Shown piece by piece: positions 15,695 through 24,218 of a stretch of 50,861 nucleotides of DNA. This stretch comes from an uncultured Bacteroidales bacterium (lineage in GTDB: Bacteria > Bacteroidota > Bacteroidia > Bacteroidales > UBA932). The notes beneath the pieces are model-generated. The model saw only the letters and a list, made by a program, of their open reading frames with translations, had not been told where the DNA came from and made no database searches. Location: NCBI GenBank assembly GCA_946410455.1, contig CAMKAJ010000016.1, forward strand, positions 1-50,861. The letters run 5' to 3'. A program made the translations under genes and the position numbers. Within the stretch, counting starts at the first letter, position 1. Every line of letters starts with the position of its first letter.

Positions 15695-17113
15695 ATGAAG
15701 AAAATACTCAGTCTGCTAGCGCTGGGGGCCGTTGTGGCCCTTGGCGCTTGCAATAGTTCATCGGAAGTTAAGCTCAAAGTTACCCGCAGCTTCGACTGCG
15801 ACGTGCTGGTTGTGGGCGGAGGCCCTGCAGGAATAGGTGCAGCAGTATGCGCTGCCCGTCACGGCGCCAAGACCATTCTGGCGGAGCGTAGCGGCTACCT
15901 CGGAGGCATGGCCACCAATGGCCTCGTAGCTCCTTTCATGTCTAGCACCACTCCGGACGGCAACACAATGCTCATCCGTGGCTTCTACGAGGAGCTTGTG
16001 GAGCGTATGATTGCCCAGGGTGGCGCCATTCATCCCCTCAAGGCGCAGATCGGCTCCTTCTCTGCATATCGCGACAAGGGGCATCACGGACTTACAACCT
16101 TTGACTTCGAGTGCCTCAAGCGCACTGCCGAGCAGATGTGCGTGGAGGCCGGTGTAGAACTGATCTATCATGCTCTGTATGTGAAGTGCGATACACGCAA
16201 GGGCAAAATCACGGCCGCTTACTTTGCCACCAAAGACGGCATCTGGAAGGTCACGGCCAAGAATTATATCGACTGTACCGGCGACGGCGACCTTGCATTC
16301 CATGCAGGAGCTCCATACATCTACGGTGACGGCGAGGGCGGAGTGCAGGCCACGAGTCTGTTTATCGTTCTTCGAAATATCGACTGGAAGGCCATGGACG
16401 CCCACAACGAGGCATGCAAGAAGGCCGGCGACTTCGAGGGACAGTTCTACATGCGCGAGATTCTTGCCGCCCGCGAGGCCGGTGAGTTCCCCATGTGGCG
16501 CCAGAAGATTGCCCTCTTCCAGAATCTGGATGGCACAGCTACGGTGAATATGACGCAGACAGACGATGTGGACGGTCTTGACCCCAAGCAGGTTACCGAT
16601 GCCGAAATCACCGGCCGTATGCAGGCCGACTACGTGGTGAAGTTTCTCCGTAAGTACGTGAAGGGCTGCGAGAAATGCGAGCTGGCCCAATCTGCCGAGA
16701 ACCTCGGCGTGCGCGAGACCCGCCGCATTATCGGTGAGTACACCGTTACCACTGATGATGCGAAGAACTCCGTCAAGTATCCCGACCCGGTATTCTGCTG
16801 CGCCAACCACATGGACATCCATCGCAAGGGGTATGTGGAGTATGTGGCTCGCAATACCAACGACCCGTATTACTTCCCCTATCGCGCTTTGTTGCCGCAG
16901 AAGGTGGATAATCTGCTCTGCGCTGGCCGCTGCGCCGCTGCAGAGCGCCCCGTGATGGCTGCCATCCGCGTCATCCCTCCTTGCTTCGCTATGGGCCAGG
17001 CCGCCGGCACAGCCGCCGCGCTGTCTGTTGCTGCGGGGGTTGGTCCCAAGCAGCTTGACGCCGACTTGCTCGTTTCTACCCTGAAGGAGGACGGCGTTTA
17101 CCTTCCGGAATAG
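15695..17113 (+). CDS. FAD-dependent oxidoreductase lipoprotein (FAD_oxidored, PF12831-like)
   Basis: The 472-residue product has a lipoprotein signal (LGAC, Cys at 19), then the dinucleotide-binding motif VVGGGPAGIGAA (about 41-52) with AERSGYLGGMATNG following, the DCTGDGDLAFHAG motif near the middle (about 190-202), and the C-terminal FAD-binding signature NLLCAGRCAAAERPVMAAIRV (about 410-430) and GQAAGTAAAL. These are the marks of the PF12831 family. The enzyme would therefore carry FAD outside the cytoplasm, anchored to a membrane; how FAD reaches it is unknown. It is cotranscribed with the membrane protein just upstream. A second, more divergent family member lies at 19381-21252. Substrate unknown. 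Confidence 0.88.
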   Translation: MKKILSLLALGAVVALGACNSSSEVKLKVTRSFDCDVLVVGGGPAGIGAAVCAARHGAKTILAERSGYLGGMATNGLVAPFMSSTTPDGNTMLIRGFYEELVERMIAQGGAIHPLKAQIGSFSAYRDKGHHGLTTFDFECLKRTAEQMCVEAGVELIYHALYVKCDTRKGKITAAYFATKDGIWKVTAKNYIDCTGDGDLAFHAGAPYIYGDGEGGVQATSLFIVLRNIDWKAMDAHNEACKKAGDFEGQFYMREILAAREAGEFPMWRQKIALFQNLDGTATVNMTQTDDVDGLDPKQVTDAEITGRMQADYVVKFLRKYVKGCEKCELAQSAENLGVRETRRIIGEYTVTTDDAKNSVKYPDPVFCCANHMDIHRKGYVEYVARNTNDPYYFPYRALLPQKVDNLLCAGRCAAAERPVMAAIRVIPPCFAMGQAAGTAAALSVAAGVGPKQLDADLLVSTLKEDGVYLPE

Positions 17114-17123
17114 CTTCTAATAT

Positions 17124-17231
17124 CCTGGCGCTCAACTCACTGAGCGCCAGTACTTTATAGCTTTTGCCTGCATGTTTTTTCGTGCAGGCAAATTGCGTAA
17201 GTGGCTGTAGGTAAGGGAATTAGGCGCCAGG
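17124..17231 (-). repeat. 108-bp intergenic element, copy E
   Basis: Ends CCTGGCGC (17124-17131) and GCGCCAGG (17224-17231), with core TGCCTGCA (17165-17172) / TGCAGGCA separated by a T-rich loop; orientation is opposite to copy D. Span exactly 108 bp. It starts 10 bases after the FAD oxidoreductase stop and lies between convergent genes. Its left end contains the additional perfect hairpin at 17125-17150. Confidence 0.9.
17125..17150 (+). terminator. Perfect 10-bp hairpin at the end of copy E, possible 3'-end structure of the oxidoreductase transcript
   Basis: CTGGCGCTCA (17125-17134) pairs with TGAGCGCCAG (17141-17150) across a 6-base loop, followed by TACTTTATAG rather than a clean T-run. 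It begins 11 bases after the stop codon. The same structure in copy F lies in the same position relative to rpoC. It could terminate transcription weakly or protect the 3' end. Confidence 0.5.
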
Positions 17232-17280
17232 ACTAGACAAAAACGCAGATTAGGACGTGATTAAGGAGACACGCTGACGG

Positions 17281-19350
17281 TCAAAGGGCGGCGAAGCGGA
17301 CGGTGTCGGAGCGGCCGGAGGGAGAGATGACGGTGAAGGAGGAGCCGGACGGGGCAATCCGGAGGCCGGGGAATTTCCAGATGACTTCTGTAGGTTCTCC
17401 GGAAGATGAGGCAGAGGCGACTTCGACTCCGTCTTGCAGGAGCTTCAGGGATGGAGCGTTGGAATAGACCGTGAGAGTAAACTCAAGCTCGGCCGGGCGG
17501 TGCGAGAGCCTGCGTCCGGCGATGTAAACTGTTTCTTCTGAATGGTTCCACCATGCCTTATACAGATAGAAGGCATCTTTGCGGGTCTTGCGGTCACGCG
17601 TAACAAGCCCCTTGTCATTCATATAAAGTCGCTCAGGGTTCTCTACGTAATGAACACCGTCTGCGCTGTCGCGCCACCCCTCTTTGCGGTTGGCTACAGG
17701 GAAATCGAACAACACCCAAAGAGAAGTGAAATTGAGCCAAGGCATCCGGGCTATCTGCTGTGCGTGAGACTCGTGGGAAAGATTGCCGTACTCTTCTATA
17801 TGCCGGGCATCGTCGGGATAACGGCGCACATCTTCCTGCTTCCAAGTATGACAGAAAGGATTCACTCCAACACCATACTCGGAAATATTGCACGGGCCCA
17901 TCATACCCCGTATCTTTTCCATTGCCGTAGTGATTCCGGAGAAGTCTCCGTGCGTGTAGTACCAGCCGTAGTAACGATTTTCGGAATAATAATCGGCCTT
18001 GAGGGAAGTGTAGCCGGAGCGTTTAAAAACAGAGTCGTCGGTAAGGCCGACAAGGCGCGAGGAATCGAGTCTCTTGGCGTAATCGTACAGCCGTGCAGAC
18101 TGCTCCACTACCGCCCGGGTATCCAGCGGCCCCTGAAGGGCCTCAGTGTTGCCCCATGCGTCAAGCTCGTTCCACATACCCCAGAACACTATGGAAGGAT
18201 GATTGTACAACGCCGTAATCATCTCCCCCATCTGAGAGTGAATATTATCAAAATAGGCCTGAGTAGCCCGCTCGCCGCACACATTAACCCAAGGAATCTC
18301 TGTCTGCACAACGATTCCGGCCCGATCGCATAGCCGGAAGGTGTAGTCGTTGTGGGGATAGTGCGCCAACCGCAGGAAATTGCAGTCAAGTTCTTTAATA
18401 AACTCGAAATCCGATTCTATGTCGCAGTAACGCACGGCGCTGGCCCGACCATCCAAATCTTGATGCATCGAAACTCCGCGAAGCGGATACGGCTTACCGT
18501 TCAAGAAAAAGCCCTCGTCCCTGGTAACCCTGAAATACCGGAACCCTACTTCCGTAACGGCACGGTCGCGCCCGACACACAACTCCACCGTGTAAAGATA
18601 TGGGTCATAAACGCCGTTCCACAGATGCGGAGAAGGAATACGAAAAGGCACCTCAAACTCCCCGGAAGCCACTAACTTATGCGCAAAAACAGTCTTGCCG
18701 GCCGCATCTTTTATCTTCAGGTGCACTGTCCCCCGTCCACACAAGTAAGAACGCACAACACCAACCGTCACACTGTCAGATACTTCCCTTTGCTCCACGT
18801 GAACACGATATGGTCCGAAAGCCGACGGGTGGAAATGCATGCCCCGCGCTTCATAGAACCACACAGGATAATGCAGACCGCCGTTTTTATTGAAATCGGA
18901 GCTCACCGGAATGAGGTCCAGGTCTTGCGAGTTATCGCAAATCACTTTCACTTGGTTCCGCCCCGGCAGCACGAGCCCGGCCAAATCTACGCAGAACGGC
19001 GTATATCCCCCACGATGAGAACCAGCCAAAGCTCCATTAACGTACACCTCACATTTCTGGGCTGCCCCTTCAAACAAAAGATAGGGGTGAGAACGAGAGT
19101 CAGCAACAAAGATATCGGTGCGATACGATGCCCTCCCCCTGTAATAAGAAGGGCTGTGGCCATCTACGGCATTGTAGGAATGAGGTACCTGAACGGAAGT
19201 CCAATTATCCCCGTCGACAGAGAATTCCCAGTCCGACAATGCGCGCTGTCCTGGCGGAACGAACCGCGCCGCCGACAAGGTATCAGCGGCACAGTAGCCA
19301 GGCAGCAAAACTGCCAGAATCAAAAGATAGAATGCTCTCATCCTGCGCAA
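17281..19350 (-). CDS. Exported glycoside hydrolase family 2 enzyme (beta-galactosidase/beta-glucuronidase type)
   Basis: The 689-residue protein has a signal peptide (about 1-22), a sugar-binding jelly roll (about 35-185), an immunoglobulin-like domain (about 188-275) and a TIM barrel (about 280-590), followed by a short C-terminal beta domain. The acid/base is predicted as Glu395 in MWNELD and the nucleophile as Glu491 in ISEYGVG, both in the right order and spacing for GH2. It should release a terminal beta-linked sugar in the periplasm or at the surface. Which sugar cannot be decided; the family includes galactosidases, glucuronidases and mannosidases. It is the last gene of the SusC/D-led locus, 30 bases after the FAD oxidoreductase gene. 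Confidence 0.9.
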   Translation of the reverse strand: MRRMRAFYLLILAVLLPGYCAADTLSAARFVPPGQRALSDWEFSVDGDNWTSVQVPHSYNAVDGHSPSYYRGRASYRTDIFVADSRSHPYLLFEGAAQKCEVYVNGALAGSHRGGYTPFCVDLAGLVLPGRNQVKVICDNSQDLDLIPVSSDFNKNGGLHYPVWFYEARGMHFHPSAFGPYRVHVEQREVSDSVTVGVVRSYLCGRGTVHLKIKDAAGKTVFAHKLVASGEFEVPFRIPSPHLWNGVYDPYLYTVELCVGRDRAVTEVGFRYFRVTRDEGFFLNGKPYPLRGVSMHQDLDGRASAVRYCDIESDFEFIKELDCNFLRLAHYPHNDYTFRLCDRAGIVVQTEIPWVNVCGERATQAYFDNIHSQMGEMITALYNHPSIVFWGMWNELDAWGNTEALQGPLDTRAVVEQSARLYDYAKRLDSSRLVGLTDDSVFKRSGYTSLKADYYSENRYYGWYYTHGDFSGITTAMEKIRGMMGPCNISEYGVGVNPFCHTWKQEDVRRYPDDARHIEEYGNLSHESHAQQIARMPWLNFTSLWVLFDFPVANRKEGWRDSADGVHYVENPERLYMNDKGLVTRDRKTRKDAFYLYKAWWNHSEETVYIAGRRLSHRPAELEFTLTVYSNAPSLKLLQDGVEVASASSSGEPTEVIWKFPGLRIAPSGSSFTVISPSGRSDTVRFAAL

Positions 19351-19380
19351 ACAGACGCCAAAGATAGCAAAAATGCATCA

Positions 19381-21252
19381 TCATTTAACGTCGAAGGCGA
19401 AGATGTGCGCTTGCTCGGCGCCCCATGTAGAGGTGACGACAAGACGAGCGGCATCGGCCTTGACCGGAGCGAATGAAAGCTTGCGGAGTCTCAGATAGTT
19501 CTCGGAATCCTCATACACAGTCTGCCACTTGCCCTTCACGCAGACATCCAGGCGGAAACCGCGAGCCATATTCTTGGGCATGGCAACACGTTCGGTGGTG
19601 GCCTCCAGCTTGCGCATACGCTTGTAACGCACCTTCAGGCCGGAATCGAAGATAAGCCTCGCTCCGCTGAGCGTCACAGGCTTCTTCCATTTATACACTA
19701 CGGCACTCTCATCACCCGGAGCCACCCATACACCATTGTCTCCGTCATCACGCTTGCGGTCGATACCGTTGAGTAGATTCTCCGGTACGCCGATGGCACT
19801 GCGCGTGAGTTCCGACACCTTGCGCCATCTGTACGGGAGCATGCAGTCGTCATCTTCCAGGGTATCCTGCAGCTCAGCGATATGGCGGGCGCGCAGCTGC
19901 GCAGGAGTCTCCCCGTAATGGAGGGCCAGAGCGGCGCCGGTGCCCACCGCCTGCCCCATAAGGGCACAAGTAGACATTACGCGAGTTGCAGAAAGGCCCA
20001 TGTGCGTGCAGGAAATGTCGCGCCCGGCGAACATAAGATTGGGCACATTTACAGAATAGAGGCAGTCGAACGGAATGCCAAAGATGCGAGGACTTGGGTA
20101 ATCAATACTGATGCGGCCCTTCTTATGGAAGGCGTCAGGGTCATGGTCATCCAGGGCCCAGCCGCCATAAGCGACCACATCTTCGAAATGCCCGCCGCTC
20201 TGCACGTCAATCTGCGTGAGAATATGCGGACCGATGAAGCGGGTGGATTCACGTTTGCCCGGCAGAGAGCCTATCCAGTCCAGGTCGTAGCCCTTGCAGC
20301 GGCCGTCGGAATGATTTTTCATGTACTCCCAAACACCGTATGCAATACGCTTGAGCTCAAACTGGATGTCGTTGGCATCTGCGATAGTATCCATGTTGCC
20401 GCCGAATTCTATCCACCAGAAGTTATTGTCCTCGGGATAAAGCCGCTTGTAGACGAAGCGCATCCCGGGAATTGTTGCCTCAGGGGTTTCGTAGTCGAAA
20501 TCCGCATCTGTGAAATGGTAGGCCCAGGCCGGAGCACGGAAAGGGTGATCCTCTTCTGTCTTGCGAAGCTGAAGCAGAATAGAATTGCCCATAGTCTTAT
20601 CGTCACCGCCCTTGATGGCAGTTTCGCCGAATTCGGACGGGAATTCACGGCCTCGGCGGAACTTGGCGCCGGAAAGACGCAAAATGCCGTCTCCGGTGCA
20701 GTCTGCAAAGAGTTTACCCTTTATCAGATAGCGCGTATAGGCATTAGTATTCCAGGCTTTCACGGCGGCAATACTTTCGTCGGGATTCATCTCTACCCCG
20801 TCCACCGAGGTGTTCAGGAGAAGCTTTATTCGGGGCTCCTCAACGACCGTGGAATACATGATGTCGTCCCAGATAGTGTAGCGCTGCAGCGGGTTGAAAT
20901 AGAAATTCTTGAGCTGAATCTCTTCCAGGATGCCGGCTTCCATGTCTTCGTCGTTCTTCACGCCCACAATACCCATTCGAGTCTCGCTGGATGCATTCCC
21001 GCCCAACATCGGACGGTCCTGGACCAAGATTACCGACGCCCCGTGACGAGCAGCCGACACCGCTGCGCATACGCCGGCAAGACCGCCGCCGCAAACAATG
21101 AAGTCTGCCTCGAGTACGACATTGGTTATTGTGGTGGAGTTCACCTCTGTCTTCATGGCTCCAGCAGCCGGGGTAACCACAGTATCACGAACTTGCGGCG
21201 GAGCAGACAGCATGCTCCCGCATAATGCCAAAGTGAGAAAGATGCTTTGCAT
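19381..21252 (-). CDS. Exported FAD-dependent oxidoreductase (FAD_oxidored, PF12831-like)
   Basis: Using the ATG at 21252 the product is 623 residues; a longer reading from a TTG at 21279 would add nine residues and overlap the previous gene, but the ATG gives a clean signal peptide (about 1-17). It then has the dinucleotide motif FIVCGGGLAGVCAAVSAARHG and QDRPMLGGNASSETR, DCTGDGILRLSGA in the middle and the C-terminal NLMFAGRDISCTHMGL and GQAVGTGAALA motifs of PF12831. The last 150 residues form an extra beta-rich domain (about 480-623), probably carbohydrate binding. It sits between the MBL fusion gene and the GH2 gene in the SusC/D-led locus, so an oxidative step on a glycan-derived substrate is a reasonable inference, not shown by the sequence. 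Confidence 0.87.
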   Translation of the reverse strand: MQSIFLTLALCGSMLSAPPQVRDTVVTPAAGAMKTEVNSTTITNVVLEADFIVCGGGLAGVCAAVSAARHGASVILVQDRPMLGGNASSETRMGIVGVKNDEDMEAGILEEIQLKNFYFNPLQRYTIWDDIMYSTVVEEPRIKLLLNTSVDGVEMNPDESIAAVKAWNTNAYTRYLIKGKLFADCTGDGILRLSGAKFRRGREFPSEFGETAIKGGDDKTMGNSILLQLRKTEEDHPFRAPAWAYHFTDADFDYETPEATIPGMRFVYKRLYPEDNNFWWIEFGGNMDTIADANDIQFELKRIAYGVWEYMKNHSDGRCKGYDLDWIGSLPGKRESTRFIGPHILTQIDVQSGGHFEDVVAYGGWALDDHDPDAFHKKGRISIDYPSPRIFGIPFDCLYSVNVPNLMFAGRDISCTHMGLSATRVMSTCALMGQAVGTGAALALHYGETPAQLRARHIAELQDTLEDDDCMLPYRWRKVSELTRSAIGVPENLLNGIDRKRDDGDNGVWVAPGDESAVVYKWKKPVTLSGARLIFDSGLKVRYKRMRKLEATTERVAMPKNMARGFRLDVCVKGKWQTVYEDSENYLRLRKLSFAPVKADAARLVVTSTWGAEQAHIFAFDVK

Positions 21253-21275
21253 AATTATGTGATTATCATGTAAAA

Positions 21276-24188
21276 TCAATGACAGCTGTAGGGCCCGTAA
21301 GTAGCTTCAACCGTATAAGAGAAATCGGTATCCCGGAGTTTGTAAACATAGAACTCGTTGCCGCCGGGTAATACGCGAATCACAATGTGACCATTGTAAT
21401 CGCGGACCTTGCCGGCGAGTCCAACCACCTGAGTTCCGCCTTTGAGTTCCAGGCTGTTGTCCAGGCGGCCCGGATGAATGTTGGTGCAGAAAACGTCACC
21501 GTACTGATTGTAGTACGAGAACGCAGGGTCTCCCGGCTTATCTTTGTCGAATATCTGGGCCACAGTTACTTTGGGCTGCAAAATGGCTGCCGTGCGGTAG
21601 TCAAAGGTATTGTAGTACAAGTGGTGCCCGGCCTTCATAGCCTCAACCTTCTTGCCTAATCCGGAGGCCACGAGGTATAGTATATCAGACTGATTCCCGC
21701 AATCACCGCTGGTAAGATAGTCAAAGTTGCCGTAAGAAATAAGCTGCACTATGCTTGAAGGGTTCTCATAAATGGTTTCGTAGGTGCTGAACCCGCTGCC
21801 GTTCCAGTACTTGCCGTTGGCCCCGAGGTTATACACTGTACAATCGTAGGAGTTATCGTACTTAAGCGCCACTTGCTTCTTGTAATTCCCTGAAGCATTG
21901 AGGTTTACCGCATACCACTGAAGACCGTCAACCTCCTGGCGGTACTGGGCGAACTGCCGGAAGTCCTGATAAACCGCTTCGCTATAATCAGTTGTAGCAG
22001 GAGTCCCAGAAGGCCCGCAACGGTCTATCAACTTAATAAACGGCAACTCTTCATAAACCCCCATCACACCAGTGCGGCAGTAGCCGTTGCCGGCCGTGCC
22101 AAAGGCGTCGCGGTGCGAGCCTATGTGGTCTGTATGATAGTGTGATGCCACAAAGTAGTCCAGCTTGTCGTGGCCGGTGGCTGCAAGGAAATACTTTGCG
22201 TATGCCGAATAGACCTTGTACGAACGCAGCTTAGAAGAGGGTTTGCGATCTACATAGTCGCCCGCCGAAGTCCAGACCTCGCCGGCATCTATCATCATGG
22301 AAGTTCCGTCCGGAAGGATAACAAAAGTACACTCGCCCCGGGCGCTGTTTATGGCATGGATATCCAGATAGCCCTCGCTCCATGCAGGAAGCGACCCCGC
22401 ATCGGGTTGCGGCAGGGGCTCGCTTTCCGTACCGGAGTCCTCGGTTACGAGAACAGGACGGATAGCCAGGCACTTCTGCACATGGCCAAGGCCCCAGGCG
22501 GCGTCACTGTTAAGATTCGTGGTGTAGCCATAATCGCAACTATTCGCAGCACGGAATCCAAGCACAGTGGTGGAATGGTCGCAAGAAGGATAATCCGTAA
22601 GGTTAAGCCCGGAGAAAATGCTCGTCCGGTAATAGCCTTGGGCGTTGACATAGTTAATCAGAGAGGTATTGCCCCCTGAAATGTAGCGCCCGCGACCGGT
22701 CTTTGGGAGGAAGAGCCCGGCCTCAAGGTCGGCTTCCGTAAGCTCTACGGCTTCTGCGTCGCTCGCTTTCACGGACGATTCCCACGACGGGGTTGTGGTG
22801 AGCAGGACGCCGTAGATTCTGTTACCGCCCCTCAGCACGTAGCCCGCCTTGCCGGATGCAGTGCCCGCAGATTCGCCGCAACGCAGAAGCACCATCTCAG
22901 ACGCCGTGGGCATTCGGTACTGCCCCTTGCTGGCCCAGAACGCCACATCGCCGTGCAGCGACGAGCCGGTGGCCATGGACCCTCCCGCCGGAGTGGCAAA
23001 GCGCGCATTGCCGCTCTTCTCAGAAGCGTCGAGGGTTGCGGCATCGCCGGAATCTGCAGAGAAGATGCGCCCGGAAATATTGTACTTCGCCTCGGTCGGG
23101 AGCATGTAACCGGCGTCGGGGCGCCAGGCGTCACCAGCAAGGCCGCCCCAGTTGAAGCGGTCGAAGGCCGTGGCGCTCTGGGTAAAAGTTGCGCTGGTGG
23201 CGCTGCTCACCGTGTCCCAGCCAAGGAATTCGTATTGCTGTGATGCCAGCCTCCAGCCGGTCTGGAAGCCTTCCGAGGTAGCCCCACCGGCCTGCGCAAT
23301 GAGGTTGCCGGCTGCCCAACTTACGCCCTGCACCTTGCGAATAGCAGTACTTCGGGTGCAGCGGGAGCGTATGTCTAGCGGCGGCATCACCAGATAGTCG
23401 GCGGCAGAGAGTGAACGGGAGGAGGTGCCGAATTTTATGCTTTCGAGCCCCTCTATGAAGCTCTCGTCGCCATCCATCAGCCCGATGCTGAGCGAGGAAT
23501 AGTCGCCGGCCGGGACTGCGATGCGGAAGTGAAGGTCGGTGCCATAGCCCGCTCCGTAGGGGAAGGTAATCATGCGCGACGAGCGCAGTTCTTCCGTTTG
23601 CAAGGGGCCCAGCGTCGCGGCATCGAACGCCAGAGTGCCGCAGATGCGCTTGTCGCCGGCCACTACGACCATTGCACAGGCGTACGCGGGGATATCGTGG
23701 AGGGTGATGTCGATGACGGGGGCGATGTGGCGGAAGTAGAGTTCTGCCGGATTGCTCCCGGAGCTACTGAAGTGGGAGGCCATGAGGGCGGGGACGGCGT
23801 CGCTGCGGGCACTGCGCCACGCGAGGACCACCGTTCCCGGCTCATCGCCTGCAAGTTCGTATGGATAGACCGCAACCGCTCCTGCTGATCCAGAAAAATT
23901 GCTGCAGGTGAAGGTGCCCTCGGAGGTCCCAGCTCCGCTGCTCAGCGTTGCCCGAAACTTCTTTCCGGCACTGTTGTACAGCGCAATCTCGTCCCCGCTG
24001 CTCCAAGTGACTTTGCCGGTAGGGGCTACGGAGACTTTGGCAGCGGGGGCATCAGGCACGTACGCCTTGAGTTCCAGCGTATGTACCTGTTCCTCTGCCT
24101 GCACTTCCACTTGCACCGGCTCCACGCTGCACGCGGCCAGCGCAAGGGATGCTATGGAAATCAACAATTTAGTTGCGATGTTTTTCAT
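21276..24188 (-). CDS. Fusion lipoprotein: fimbrillin-like and FISUMP-like domains joined to a metallo-beta-lactamase-fold domain
   Basis: The 970-residue protein has a lipoprotein signal (LAAC, Cys at 20), a fimbrillin-like N-terminal region (about 30-275; TWSSGDEIALYNSAG is typical), a FISUMP-like region (about 280-590; WASKGQYRMPTASE and LFLPKTG are shared with its two neighbours), and a C-terminal MBL-fold domain (about 605-970). The latter opens PAWSEGYLDIHAI, then GECTF, and carries the metal motif HYHTDHIG (about 685), GDCGN and GHHLYYN, ending in YGPYSCH. It is thus the exact combination of the domain types found as separate proteins in the next genes upstream. It should be a surface-anchored hydrolase; substrate unknown. 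It is GC-rich, unlike the preceding gene. It ends 23 bases before the ATG of the oxidoreductase. Confidence 0.85.
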   Translation of the reverse strand: MKNIATKLLISIASLALAACSVEPVQVEVQAEEQVHTLELKAYVPDAPAAKVSVAPTGKVTWSSGDEIALYNSAGKKFRATLSSGAGTSEGTFTCSNFSGSAGAVAVYPYELAGDEPGTVVLAWRSARSDAVPALMASHFSSSGSNPAELYFRHIAPVIDITLHDIPAYACAMVVVAGDKRICGTLAFDAATLGPLQTEELRSSRMITFPYGAGYGTDLHFRIAVPAGDYSSLSIGLMDGDESFIEGLESIKFGTSSRSLSAADYLVMPPLDIRSRCTRSTAIRKVQGVSWAAGNLIAQAGGATSEGFQTGWRLASQQYEFLGWDTVSSATSATFTQSATAFDRFNWGGLAGDAWRPDAGYMLPTEAKYNISGRIFSADSGDAATLDASEKSGNARFATPAGGSMATGSSLHGDVAFWASKGQYRMPTASEMVLLRCGESAGTASGKAGYVLRGGNRIYGVLLTTTPSWESSVKASDAEAVELTEADLEAGLFLPKTGRGRYISGGNTSLINYVNAQGYYRTSIFSGLNLTDYPSCDHSTTVLGFRAANSCDYGYTTNLNSDAAWGLGHVQKCLAIRPVLVTEDSGTESEPLPQPDAGSLPAWSEGYLDIHAINSARGECTFVILPDGTSMMIDAGEVWTSAGDYVDRKPSSKLRSYKVYSAYAKYFLAATGHDKLDYFVASHYHTDHIGSHRDAFGTAGNGYCRTGVMGVYEELPFIKLIDRCGPSGTPATTDYSEAVYQDFRQFAQYRQEVDGLQWYAVNLNASGNYKKQVALKYDNSYDCTVYNLGANGKYWNGSGFSTYETIYENPSSIVQLISYGNFDYLTSGDCGNQSDILYLVASGLGKKVEAMKAGHHLYYNTFDYRTAAILQPKVTVAQIFDKDKPGDPAFSYYNQYGDVFCTNIHPGRLDNSLELKGGTQVVGLAGKVRDYNGHIVIRVLPGGNEFYVYKLRDTDFSYTVEATYGPYSCH

Positions 24189-24218
24189 TATATTCTGCTA
24201 ACTTATTGATTGTAAGAC

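Noticed and set aside
21253..21279. TTG start giving nine extra residues to the FAD oxidoreductase
   Set aside because: The ATG at 21252 gives a normal signal peptide, and the extra residues would place charged and polar residues in front of it and overlap the previous stop.
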